Notes: generated by a model from the sequence alone, not told the origin. 7,199 nt of DNA from an uncultured Bacteriovorax sp. (GCA_943914745.1 CALUDF010000158.1:1-7199), one strand, 5' to 3'. Shown: positions 1 through 7,079, numbered from the stretch's first letter. A program made the numbers and translations.

Positions 1-387
1 GCCAATGATTCAAAAAGGTATAGCCCGGAGAATTTGAAATTTATCCAGGATAAGAACATTGAATTTCATCCTGAATCCATTGTCGCTCTTAGAGGTGCCA
101 GTAAAAAATTAGAGGCCCTGACTCTCAGTAATGGGGAGACTTATAAGAAAAATGCCATGATGATCAAACCTCAGACTTCGTTAAGCTCTGACTTAGGCAT
201 CAAGCTTGGATGTGCTCTTACTCCTGAAGGGCAATATGTCATTGACATGAAAGTAAAATCCACAGTTGCTGGAGTTTTTATTGCCGGCGATTTGGCGGAG
301 ATGGCCCACAGTGTGCTTATTGCTTCAACATCAGGGGCGATGGCAGGGGCATTTGCCTGTGCGGAAATAGGTCATGAAGAATTATAA
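1..387 (+). CDS. FAD/NAD(P)-dependent oxidoreductase, thioredoxin-reductase-like, C-terminal part only
   Basis: The reading frame is open from the first base, so this is the C-terminal 128 residues of a protein that begins outside the window. The leftmost possible start inside it (TTG at 34) has no reason to be real. Residues 91-97 (GVFIAGD) form the second FAD-binding motif of the pyridine-nucleotide disulfide oxidoreductase fold. They are followed by a small, Ala/Gly/Ser-rich helix (about 104-123), as in thioredoxin reductase, where this segment packs on the flavin. The preceding residues (about 52-80) resemble the strand that ends the NAD(P) domain. The family moves electrons from NAD(P)H through FAD to a disulfide or another acceptor in the cytoplasm. 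The redox-active Cys pair would lie upstream and cannot be checked, so the substrate is unknown. The stop at 385-387 lies in the same frame as the following gene. The family call is fairly sure; the specific enzyme is not. Confidence 0.8.
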   Translation, partial: ANDSKRYSPENLKFIQDKNIEFHPESIVALRGASKKLEALTLSNGETYKKNAMMIKPQTSLSSDLGIKLGCALTPEGQYVIDMKVKSTVAGVFIAGDLAEMAHSVLIASTSGAMAGAFACAEIGHEEL

Positions 388-423
388 AGAAAGCGCTGGC
401 AAAGGTGCAATATTGACTTTCGT

Positions 424-2904
424 TTGTCTGACCATCTTTGTGCATTTCTAAACAAAAGACATAATGCTCACCGCAAAAAGCTCCCCTTTTCCTTTTCAGA
501 CAAAACGAGCTCTTGTTATGATTTTCTCGTGGCCTTAAAAAAAATCAATCTCGACGTCAGGCATTTTGCTCTTCCCGCTCCACTAGTTGGAAGCATTGAA
601 GTCCATTCTGGATTTGGAGGCACGCCTCACTCTGCTTTGGACATTCACCAGATCTACCAAAAAGAGAATGTAAAAAAGCGTCCAGGCTATACTTCTGAGA
701 AATTCTTGACCTTAGGCTTTGAAAAAAGGCCCTATGAATTTATTGTCTCCGGCAGGGCCGATGGTTTTATTGAGTCAGCCTCCCCACTCTTTGAGGAAAT
801 CAAAACGGCCTTTAACGTCGAAGAGTTAAAAGAAAGACTCGTCCAGGATGAGAATCATCCTTACCAATGGCAGCTTCGCACATATGGCTACATCTATTAT
901 AAGCAAACAGGTGTAATTCCCGATTTAAAATTCATTTTGATTTCTTCGAGAAACTTTAAAACAATAGAGCTTGAAATTAAACTTGACCTAGAGGTCTACG
1001 AAGGATGGCTCGCGCGCAGGCTCGAAGAATTAGTCAAAGAAACTAAGATCAAAGAAAAGATTTACAATAAAAGATTAGAGACGGCTGGCCAGATACCCTT
1101 TCCTTTTTCCACTCCTCGCCCTGGACAGATGGAGCTTGTAGAGACAATCTCCGAGAGTTTTCTTCTCAACACTCCACTTATTATCGAAGCGCCAACAGGA
1201 CTTGGGAAAACGGCGGGAGTTTTGTATCCGTCGCTCAAAGACTCCCTTTCCCGTGGCCAGAAAACAATTTTCGTCACCCCCAAAAATTCGCAACATCAGG
1301 TGGCCGAGGGGGCCGTAGAATTAATGCAGAATGCGGGTGCGAAGATAAAAAGTGTAACCATCACTTCCAAAAGCAAGATGTGCCTAAAGGAAGAAGTCCT
1401 CTGCAATCCTGAATACTGTGAATTTGCTCGCGACTATTACACAAAACTCTCTGAAGACGATTTGGTCAATAAAGTGGCAAAAGTCAAAAAGCTCACGATG
1501 AGAAAGCTAAAAGCTCTGGGTGAAGAATACAGAGTTTGCCCATTTGAACTCTCTCTGGAGGCCATCGACCGGGCCGAAGTCGTTATTGGCGACTACAACT
1601 ACGTTTTTTCTCCACGAAGTCTGATCGGCAGGCTCACCGAACCGATGATCAAACCAAAGGAAAAACCTAATTTAATTATCGATGAAGCCCACAATCTTCC
1701 AAGCAGGGCGCAGGACTACTTTTCTCCATCACTCAGTCTTTCTTCAATTAAGAACATTGAAGTCTCTCTTGCCCAAAGACTGAAGTCTGATCGCTTCTTG
1801 GATGAAGGAGTGGCCCTGACCCAAAACCTTTCGGGTCTCATTAAAAAATACGCCGAAGGAGGCTCCAGAAAAATCACGATTGATCCTGGCCCTTTTTTAG
1901 ATATGGCCCAAAGTGTGCGTGAGTACGTCACCCGTTACCTGGAAAGTGAGGCCGACATCCATTCCAATGACCCAGTCTTGGGATTATCAAATCTGATCAA
2001 TGGGTTTGTCGAAAGCCTGGAGCATAAAGGAGATGAGTTTTTTCAGACATATCAAAAAACTTATAACGATGAGATCTTAAAAATCACATGTTGTGATGCC
2101 TCAAAGGAGCTCTCTCTTGCCTATAAAGAGTTTAAAAATACTGCGGCTTTTTCTGCGACTCTGAAGCCCTTCTCCTATTACCAGCAGCTCATGGGCTTTA
2201 GTGAAAAAACCAAGTGCATCGAATTCTCCTCGCCTTTTGATCCCGAGAACCGCAAGGTCATGGTGATCCCTCAAATCTCCACGAAATACAAAGACCGACA
2301 GATGAGTGCTCCAAAAATCAGCGAAGTCATTGAGCGCATTCTCGCTGTGAAAAAGGGAAACTACATCGCCCTCTTTCCTAGTTTTGAGTTTATGAAAATG
2401 GTGGAAGCAAAAATCAATCTTTCAGAATATCAAGTCCTCACCCAAAAAAAAGAGATGAAGCTCAATCTCATTAAAGACTACCTCCACGAATTAAGGGAAG
2501 GACAAACGCCTACTCTCTTATTGGGAGTTCAGGGAGGAGTCTTCTCTGAAGGTGTTGATTATCCGGGAGAAATGTTAATAGGGGCTTTTGTTGTAGGCCC
2601 GGCTTTACCTAACTTTGATTTTGAGAGAGAACAAATAAAAGGCTACTACGAAAAACGTTATGGCAGCGATAAGGCCTTTGACTACGCCTACGTCTTTCCT
2701 GCAATGGCCAAGGCCATTCAGTCCGCAGGACGTGTCGTTCGCACGGAAACGGACAAAGGAATCATCATTTTAATTGACCCACGTTTTCTGGAGGAGAGTT
2801 ACTATCAGACCATGCCTAAAGAATGGTTTGATGAAACCCCAAGGGAGCTCGTCTCACAAAAAATCATTCAAGACATCAAAGATTTCTGGGAGAGGTGTCT
2901 ATGA
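424..2904 (+). CDS. PD-(D/E)XK nuclease / XPD-DinG-type Fe-S DNA helicase fusion
   Basis: This 826-residue protein should unwind and probably cut DNA using ATP. Numbering is from TTG 424. Residues about 60-180 form a RecB/Cas4-like nuclease domain: candidate His69, GRADG with Asp113, EEIK with Glu125 and Lys127, then Gln148/Gln150 and Tyr154 of the trailing QxQxxxY-type motif. Residues about 230-826 are a superfamily 2 XPD/DinG helicase: Walker A APTGLGKT (256-263), four presumed Fe-S cysteines (C320, C327, C332, C372), DEAH (420-423), FSATL (576-580), motif V around GVFSEGVD (705-712) and motif VI QSAGRVVR (766-773). All key residues are intact. Family knowledge predicts 5'-to-3' polarity and a 4Fe-4S cluster. 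The stop overlaps the next gene's ATG by 4 bp, so the two are coupled. The start is doubtful: no in-frame ATG occurs before about residue 236, and TTG 424 lacks a well-spaced Shine-Dalgarno. An ATG at 464 is one frame off. Repair or recombination is an inferred role. Confidence 0.9.
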   Translation: MSDHLCAFLNKRHNAHRKKLPFSFSDKTSSCYDFLVALKKINLDVRHFALPAPLVGSIEVHSGFGGTPHSALDIHQIYQKENVKKRPGYTSEKFLTLGFEKRPYEFIVSGRADGFIESASPLFEEIKTAFNVEELKERLVQDENHPYQWQLRTYGYIYYKQTGVIPDLKFILISSRNFKTIELEIKLDLEVYEGWLARRLEELVKETKIKEKIYNKRLETAGQIPFPFSTPRPGQMELVETISESFLLNTPLIIEAPTGLGKTAGVLYPSLKDSLSRGQKTIFVTPKNSQHQVAEGAVELMQNAGAKIKSVTITSKSKMCLKEEVLCNPEYCEFARDYYTKLSEDDLVNKVAKVKKLTMRKLKALGEEYRVCPFELSLEAIDRAEVVIGDYNYVFSPRSLIGRLTEPMIKPKEKPNLIIDEAHNLPSRAQDYFSPSLSLSSIKNIEVSLAQRLKSDRFLDEGVALTQNLSGLIKKYAEGGSRKITIDPGPFLDMAQSVREYVTRYLESEADIHSNDPVLGLSNLINGFVESLEHKGDEFFQTYQKTYNDEILKITCCDASKELSLAYKEFKNTAAFSATLKPFSYYQQLMGFSEKTKCIEFSSPFDPENRKVMVIPQISTKYKDRQMSAPKISEVIERILAVKKGNYIALFPSFEFMKMVEAKINLSEYQVLTQKKEMKLNLIKDYLHELREGQTPTLLLGVQGGVFSEGVDYPGEMLIGAFVVGPALPNFDFEREQIKGYYEKRYGSDKAFDYAYVFPAMAKAIQSAGRVVRTETDKGIIILIDPRFLEESYYQTMPKEWFDETPRELVSQKIIQDIKDFWERCL
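2888..2895 (+). promoter_or_regulatory. Ribosome binding site deciding the ATG 2901 start
   Basis: GGGAGAGG is a strong Shine-Dalgarno match lying 5 nt before ATG 2901. The alternative in-frame GTG at 2895 overlaps the last base of this site and so cannot be served by it. The site lies inside the last codons of the nuclease-helicase gene, which fits translational coupling through the ATGA overlap. Confidence 0.75.
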
Positions 2905-4469
2905 CGTTTGCAGGACTTCCTCTCTTTTTCCTAGATCTACAGACGACCGGATCAAAACCCGAGAACTCCTATATCCTGGAGATGGCCTATGCTACCTTAG
3001 ACTCACCCATCGAGAGCTTTTTCGTGGAACAACCTAAGGGAGTAGAGATTCCAAGGCGCATTCAAATGATCACCGGTGTTTCACCTTCAGACATGGAAGA
3101 GGCCATTGCCTTTCCAGTGGCCATGAAGAACCTCTCCCATTTCATAGAACGTCTCTCTGCTGATAAAAAGGCCATCTGTGTGATTCATTTCGCCCAATTT
3201 GAAAAACCATTTCTCCTTTCTGCCTTTGAAGCAATCAAAGAAGAACTTCCTTTTGTCATTCTCTGCACCCATGAAATCTCCAAGCGCCTTCTTCCCAATC
3301 TTCCTACAAGAGGAATCAAAGGGCTTGCGGGATATTTTGGTTACGATGCCGGGGAATTAAAGCGCGGGCATTCACACGTCGAGGCCACGCGCCTCATCTG
3401 GAACAAGCTTCTCGCCCTTTTGGCCGACAAAGACATTTCTACTTTGGAAGAGTTAGAAAACTGGCTTGCTATCACACCCAAAGCCGTCAGGACAAAATAC
3501 GAGTACCCACTCCCTAAAGAAAAGCGCCTCACTCTCCCCGATGTCCCTGGGATCTATCGGATGCTCAATTACAAAGGAGAAGTCCTCTATGTTGGCAAGG
3601 CCACCTCACTAAAATCCCGGGTGAACAGTTATTTTCGCGGGCAAAAAAAGCGAGACCCTAAAAAACTAGAAATGCTCACCCAGGTTCTCGATCTTAGAGT
3701 CACTGAGTGCGCGACTCCGCTTGAAGCGGCCCTCATGGAGACAGACGAAATCAAGCGTCTCAATCCACGTTATAACATCGCCCTTAAAAAAGGACACCGC
3801 TCACTGGTCTTTTTCAACAGAAGCTTCACTTCTTTATCCTCGGCCCCTGATGATCTTCACATCATTGGTCCTTTCTCTCACGCCATGGTGTTTGAGGCGA
3901 TGATGAAGTTCACCGAATACCTAAAAGAAAAAGACCACAGGCTTCCGGATGAGAACACCTTTTTTAATCCGCTAGCACCAGAAACGATTAAAGAGGGCTT
4001 TGACTTATTTTGTGAAAAACACGCCTTTTCACCCGAGACTTTTACCTCAATGCGCTCAGTGATCGCTCAAGGAATTTTATGGCATAGACAAGAAGAACCA
4101 GAAGAAACAGAGTTTGAAGAAGAGATTGAAGAAGAACTAGAGCAGACCCTAGAAAACGCAGAAATCATTGTCACCCCATTGGATGTAGCCCTTAAATTTG
4201 AAAGGCATTTCACGAGAATCGGACATAGTTACCTGCGGGCCAGAAAGATCAATAGGCTCTTAAATGCCGACATCATTTTCTCTCCCGTCAATTCCCCATC
4301 GCGCTCGCTAAAAATCAGAAATGGGCATCTTAATAATAACCCCCCGTTGATTGATCATAGCTGGGCAAATCATTCCATCGAAACTTACGACAGGATGACT
4401 GTTCTTTTAAGTGAGCTTGAAAGAATTCGTACACAAAAAGGGACGTTCCACATTTCATTTATTGATTAA
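2901..4469 (+). CDS. DnaQ-like (DEDDh) exonuclease domain fused to UvrC/Cho-type GIY-YIG endonuclease
   Basis: This 522-residue protein joins two nuclease folds. Residues about 7-172 are DnaQ-like: LDLQTTG (11-17) is the Exo I motif, followed by the typical ITGVS (57-61), HFAQFE (96-101) for Exo II and GHSHVEA (156-162) for Exo III. Several catalytic positions are altered (Gln14, Glu101, Glu161, displaced His), so exonuclease activity is uncertain. Residues about 212-295 are a GIY-YIG domain with GIY (217-219), YVG (230-232), Arg240, catalytic Glu280 and NPRYN (288-292), as in the N-terminal nuclease of UvrC and in Cho; this site looks intact. There is no UvrC RNase H-like half or helix-hairpin-helix. 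The rest (about 300-522) is unrecognised, with a Glu-rich stretch at about 398-421. DnaQ-UvrC fusions are known in other bacteria. Coupling to the nuclease-helicase suggests a joint role in DNA repair, with this protein making the incision; that is inference. Confidence 0.87.
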   Translation: MTFAGLPLFFLDLQTTGSKPENSYILEMAYATLDSPIESFFVEQPKGVEIPRRIQMITGVSPSDMEEAIAFPVAMKNLSHFIERLSADKKAICVIHFAQFEKPFLLSAFEAIKEELPFVILCTHEISKRLLPNLPTRGIKGLAGYFGYDAGELKRGHSHVEATRLIWNKLLALLADKDISTLEELENWLAITPKAVRTKYEYPLPKEKRLTLPDVPGIYRMLNYKGEVLYVGKATSLKSRVNSYFRGQKKRDPKKLEMLTQVLDLRVTECATPLEAALMETDEIKRLNPRYNIALKKGHRSLVFFNRSFTSLSSAPDDLHIIGPFSHAMVFEAMMKFTEYLKEKDHRLPDENTFFNPLAPETIKEGFDLFCEKHAFSPETFTSMRSVIAQGILWHRQEEPEETEFEEEIEEELEQTLENAEIIVTPLDVALKFERHFTRIGHSYLRARKINRLLNADIIFSPVNSPSRSLKIRNGHLNNNPPLIDHSWANHSIETYDRMTVLLSELERIRTQKGTFHISFID

Positions 4470-4473
4470 TTAA
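4466..4473. other. 8-bp palindrome giving both convergent stop codons
   Basis: TTAATTAA is a perfect palindrome. Its TAA at 4467-4469 ends the plus-strand DnaQ/GIY-YIG gene. Its TTA at 4470-4472 is the TAA stop of the minus-strand 128-residue gene. The two coding regions abut with no base between them. No GC-rich hairpin followed by a T run lies here on either strand, so termination must happen elsewhere or by another route. Confidence 0.85.
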
Positions 4474-4856
4474 ACATGCAACATGCGACTTAATTCTTCG
4501 GAAATCTCTTCAACAGAATAAAGCGTCTCATGAAAGGCCTGGAATTTTAAACTCTCCTCACCTTTAAAAAAGAACCCATCGCTATCAACGCTGGAAACAT
4601 TGTGGCCCACAAAATTTTCCAGAAGAAGAGAGAGCTCTATCGGCGAGACAGGAGGGTTTACTCTCATGCCTTCAAAAGAAAGAGACTGAAACTCGTTGGG
4701 ATTGACAAAATAACGGGCAAAATCATTTTTTAGAGCATAGAAAGCATAGTTAGTCGTCTCTTCATATTCCATAAGATTTTTATGGATCATAAAAAACTGC
4801 GAAGTCATGCGCCTGTAGCGTAAGTCCGTCACTTGCAGTGGAACCAAGCGCCCCAT
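4470..4856 (-). CDS. Protein of unknown function, 128 residues, last gene of the ABC ATPase operon
   Basis: I do not recognise this protein. It starts at ATG 4856, five nt after the stop of the gene before it, with only a weak GAG-type Shine-Dalgarno inside that gene's last codons. No ATG, GTG or TTG lies further upstream in frame before the first stop near 5023. It looks soluble and cytoplasmic: no signal peptide or membrane segment is visible. The N-terminal part (about 10-60) is rich in aromatic and basic residues. It is followed by a NPPVSPIEL segment (67-75), a Phe-rich stretch (DGFFFKGE, 93-100) and an acidic C-terminal helix (about 114-125). Its place at the end of a tightly spaced operon supports it as a real gene. 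The operon includes a peptide-type ABC ATPase, but that alone does not give it a function. Confidence 0.65.
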   Translation of the reverse strand: MGRLVPLQVTDLRYRRMTSQFFMIHKNLMEYEETTNYAFYALKNDFARYFVNPNEFQSLSFEGMRVNPPVSPIELSLLLENFVGHNVSSVDSDGFFFKGEESLKFQAFHETLYSVEEISEELSRMLHV

Positions 4857-4861
4857 GATCT

Positions 4862-5092
4862 CTACGGCTTCAGACCTCGGCTGACGTAGAGGCCCGCGCG
4901 GTTGTAATCCTTGAGTCCACGGTTTTTGATTTCTAAATGATTGAGGTAGAAAATAATTTCTCCCTCCGTGGATAACACAAAAGGGAGATTTTGAGACATC
5001 GGGAAATACTCGTTGTAGTGCTTAGTTAAAAGTGTCAGAGTTCCCTGATTGGTGCTCTTTAGGAGCACTCTGGCGTTTCGGCCCGTTTCCAT
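4862..5092 (-). CDS. Small protein of unknown function, 76 residues
   Basis: I do not recognise this protein. ATG 5092 follows the ABC ATPase stop by 3 nt. AGGAC, a good Shine-Dalgarno, sits 6 nt upstream inside the end of the ATPase gene, so this start is well supported. The sequence is mixed alpha/beta in character, with alternating hydrophobic stretches (VLLKST, FVLSTEGEIIFYL) and no signal peptide or transmembrane segment, so it is likely a small cytoplasmic domain. The end, with GLKDYNRAGLYVSRG, has a loose look of a small beta-barrel domain, but no family motif is convincing. It ends at TAG 4862-4864, five nt before the next gene. Expression is probably coupled to the ATPase. Function is unknown. 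Confidence 0.65.
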   Translation of the reverse strand: METGRNARVLLKSTNQGTLTLLTKHYNEYFPMSQNLPFVLSTEGEIIFYLNHLEIKNRGLKDYNRAGLYVSRGLKP

Positions 5093-5095
5093 TTT

Positions 5096-6817
5096 TTAGT
5101 CCTGTGCAAATGTCCCCGGACGACCTTTTGGGATGGCCCCAATTAATTTCTGCGTGTAAGCGTTCTTCGGGTTGTTATAGATCGTCTCGGCATCAGCGAG
5201 CTCAACAATCTTTCCGCTGTTCATAACAGCGATTTCATCCGACATGTACTTGACGACAGAAAGGTCGTGAGAGATGAAAATATAAGTGAGTCCCATCTCA
5301 TCCTGAAGGTCTTGAAGCAGGTTTAAAACCTGGGCCTGAACAGACACATCAAGAGCTGAAACAGATTCGTCGCAAATTAAAAATTCCGGCTTTAAAGTCA
5401 GGGCACGCGCAATACAGATACGCTGTCTTTGCCCACCTGAGAATTCATGTGGGTAGCGATTAAGTGCATCGGCAGACAGACCTACTTTCTCTAAAAGTTT
5501 CGCTGCTGTATCCAGACGCTCCTTTTTTGTCCCAATATCGTGGATCACCAAAGGCTCAGTAATAATATCACCAATCGTCATTCTCGGGTTCATTGATGAG
5601 AACGGGTCCTGGAAAATGATCTGCATCTTTTTTCTTAAAGAGCGCATCTCTTCCGGATTCTTATCCAGAATGTTCTCTCCCATATAAATGATTTTTCCCT
5701 CTGTAGGCTCAATCAATCTCAGGATTGTTCTTCCAAGAGTTGTCTTCCCACATCCCGACTCTCCCACCAGACCAAAGGTTCTGCCTTTTCTGATTTTGAT
5801 TGAGACGTCATCGACGGCTTTGAAGTCGCTTACCTTGCGACCAAAAATCCCCCCTTTAATCGGGTAGTATTTCTTTAAGTTTTGAAGTTCAAGAATCACC
5901 GGATTTTTCGCTTCATCAACTGATCTTGGGACTTTGTAGTCAACAAGGGCCTGATAGAAAGCTTTTTCATCTTTTAGGATTTCATCGACTGTAGGAAGAC
6001 GCTTTGGGTTTTTATCCAGCTTTGGTCTGCATGCCAGAAGACCTTTCGTATATGGGTGCTCAGGATTTTCAAAAAGGTCTTTGCAAGTTTTTTGCTCGAC
6101 CATGTCCCCGCGGTACATGACCGCAACCTGGTCAGCAATATCGGCCACGACTGAAAGATCGTGAGTGATAAATAGCATGCTCATCTTGTGCTTTTTTTGA
6201 AGCTCAATCATCAGGTTTAAAACCTGTTGCTGAATCGTCACATCAAGAGCGGTTGTCGGTTCATCACAAATTAAAAGCTCAGGCTCACAGGCCATGGCCA
6301 TCGCAATCATTACACGTTGCTTTTGCCCACCAGACATCTCATGAGGGTAAGCGTTTACTTTGTTAGCTGGATCTGGAATCCCTACTTCCGTCAGAAGCTC
6401 AATCGTTCTTTTTCTTGCCTCTTCACGCGAGATATCCTGGTGAAGAAGAATTGTTTCATCAATTTGCTGACCTACCGTGAAGACTGGATTTAAGCTGGTC
6501 ATCGGCTCCTGGAAGATCATCGAAATTTTGTTTCCTCGAACCTGTCTCATTTCTTTTAAACTTAAGTTTAAAAGGTTTTGTCCCTTATAAAGGATTTCCC
6601 CAGTGATCTTAATCCCGCTGTGCTCAGGAAGAAGTCTCATGATCGCAAGCGACGTCACAGATTTTCCCGAACCTGATTCTCCAACAAGCCCAATGGTCTT
6701 TCCATGAGGGATGCTTAGGTTTAGATCCTTAACGGCCTTAACCACTTTCCCATCGGAGGTGAAAGTGACATTAAGATTTTTGATTTCAATTAAGTTTTCT
6801 TGTTTTGTGTTACTCAT
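5096..6817 (-). CDS. Fused two-domain ABC transporter ATPase, Dpp/Opp peptide family (YejF/GsiA-like layout)
   Basis: This 573-residue protein carries two complete ATP-binding cassettes, equal to DppD fused to DppF. First cassette: Walker A GESGSGKS (46-53), Q-loop Gln103, signature MSGGQ (161-165), Walker B LLICDE (181-186), switch His219, then the peptide-transporter C-terminal motif around NPEHPYT (251-257). Second cassette: Walker A GESGCGKT (352-359), Gln403, signature FSGGQ (459-463), Walker B with Asp483-Glu484, and His517. The linker spans about 265-308. Both sites look catalytically competent. Such proteins sit on the inner face of the cytoplasmic membrane and power uptake of di- or oligopeptides, or of related solutes such as glutathione or microcins, through two permeases. 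Neither permeases nor a binding protein lies in the window, so the substrate is open. The ATG is 2 nt after the preceding stop, with AAGAAG (6826-6831) as a modest Shine-Dalgarno. It is the largest gene of its operon. Confidence 0.95.
   Translation of the reverse strand: MSNTKQENLIEIKNLNVTFTSDGKVVKAVKDLNLSIPHGKTIGLVGESGSGKSVTSLAIMRLLPEHSGIKITGEILYKGQNLLNLSLKEMRQVRGNKISMIFQEPMTSLNPVFTVGQQIDETILLHQDISREEARKRTIELLTEVGIPDPANKVNAYPHEMSGGQKQRVMIAMAMACEPELLICDEPTTALDVTIQQQVLNLMIELQKKHKMSMLFITHDLSVVADIADQVAVMYRGDMVEQKTCKDLFENPEHPYTKGLLACRPKLDKNPKRLPTVDEILKDEKAFYQALVDYKVPRSVDEAKNPVILELQNLKKYYPIKGGIFGRKVSDFKAVDDVSIKIRKGRTFGLVGESGCGKTTLGRTILRLIEPTEGKIIYMGENILDKNPEEMRSLRKKMQIIFQDPFSSMNPRMTIGDIITEPLVIHDIGTKKERLDTAAKLLEKVGLSADALNRYPHEFSGGQRQRICIARALTLKPEFLICDESVSALDVSVQAQVLNLLQDLQDEMGLTYIFISHDLSVVKYMSDEIAVMNSGKIVELADAETIYNNPKNAYTQKLIGAIPKGRPGTFAQD
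5099..5103 (-). promoter_or_regulatory. Ribosome binding site for the 76-residue gene
   Basis: Read on the minus strand this is AGGAC, placed 6 nt before ATG 5092 and overlapping the last codons of the ABC ATPase gene. It supports ATG 5092 as the start and coupled translation of the two genes. Confidence 0.6.
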
Positions 6818-6819
6818 AA

Positions 6820-7044
6820 TTAATTCTTCTTATCCTCGATTCTATTTTCTAATATCTCTTCAAGTTTATTAAATTCATTAAATCTCTTAAGACCCAATGG
6901 CGAGTGATCATCACTCAGCCATTCCATGGCACTTTTAAGCTCATTGGAACAAAGGGCCCGCTGATCATTTTTTTCCTTTGAGAAAATATTGTAGCTGGCA
7001 TCGAACGAAGTTGAACGAAAAAAAGAAAAGAATATATGCTTCAT
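6820..7044 (-). CDS. Small protein of unknown function, 74 residues, first gene of the ABC ATPase operon
   Basis: I do not recognise this protein. ATG 7044 is chosen; a TTG at 7053 would add three residues, and neither start has a convincing Shine-Dalgarno. A promoter-like pair lies just upstream, predicting a leader of about 30 nt. The N-terminus has a very short hydrophobic patch (HIFFSFF, 3-9), too short for a normal signal peptide or membrane helix. The C-terminal third is a highly charged, probably helical tail (about 54-74) ending in lysines. It ends 2 nt before the ATPase ATG, and its last codons contain that gene's Shine-Dalgarno. It may be a small accessory protein or mainly a coupling reading frame; nothing decides between these. 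Confidence 0.5.
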   Translation of the reverse strand: MKHIFFSFFRSTSFDASYNIFSKEKNDQRALCSNELKSAMEWLSDDHSPLGLKRFNEFNKLEEILENRIEDKKN

Positions 7045-7079
7045 GGTAACCAAGTCGTTTTTAAGGTGAATGCGAGATG

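Noticed and set aside
34..387. Complete 117-residue gene starting at TTG 34
   Set aside because: The frame is open to the first base and the sequence is the C-terminal part of a much longer flavoprotein family, so the start lies outside the window.
408..415. CAATATTG palindrome between the flavoprotein and helicase genes
   Set aside because: The symmetry does not extend into the flanks, and 8-bp AT-rich palindromes are common by chance; no operator can be claimed.
413..418. TTGACT as a -35 box for a promoter of the helicase gene
   Set aside because: No acceptable -10 occurs 16-18 nt downstream; the CATAAT at 460-465 is far too distant.
1062..1931. Several minus-strand open frames of 70-75 codons inside the helicase gene
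   Set aside because: They lie antisense to conserved helicase motifs and carry no recognisable domain; they are shadows of the coding frame.
2774..3037. Plus-strand 87-codon frame across the helicase/DnaQ junction
   Set aside because: It overlaps motif-bearing parts of both real genes in another frame and has low-complexity, basic content.
4494..4503. TTC-TTCG-GAA hairpin with a UUCG-type loop near the convergent gene ends
   Set aside because: The stem is only 3 bp, has no T run after it and lies inside coding sequence, so it is not a believable terminator.
5032..5226. Plus-strand 64-codon frame over the end of the ABC ATPase
   Set aside because: It is antisense to a conserved ATPase and a well-supported small gene, with Ser/Cys/Trp-rich content typical of shadow frames.
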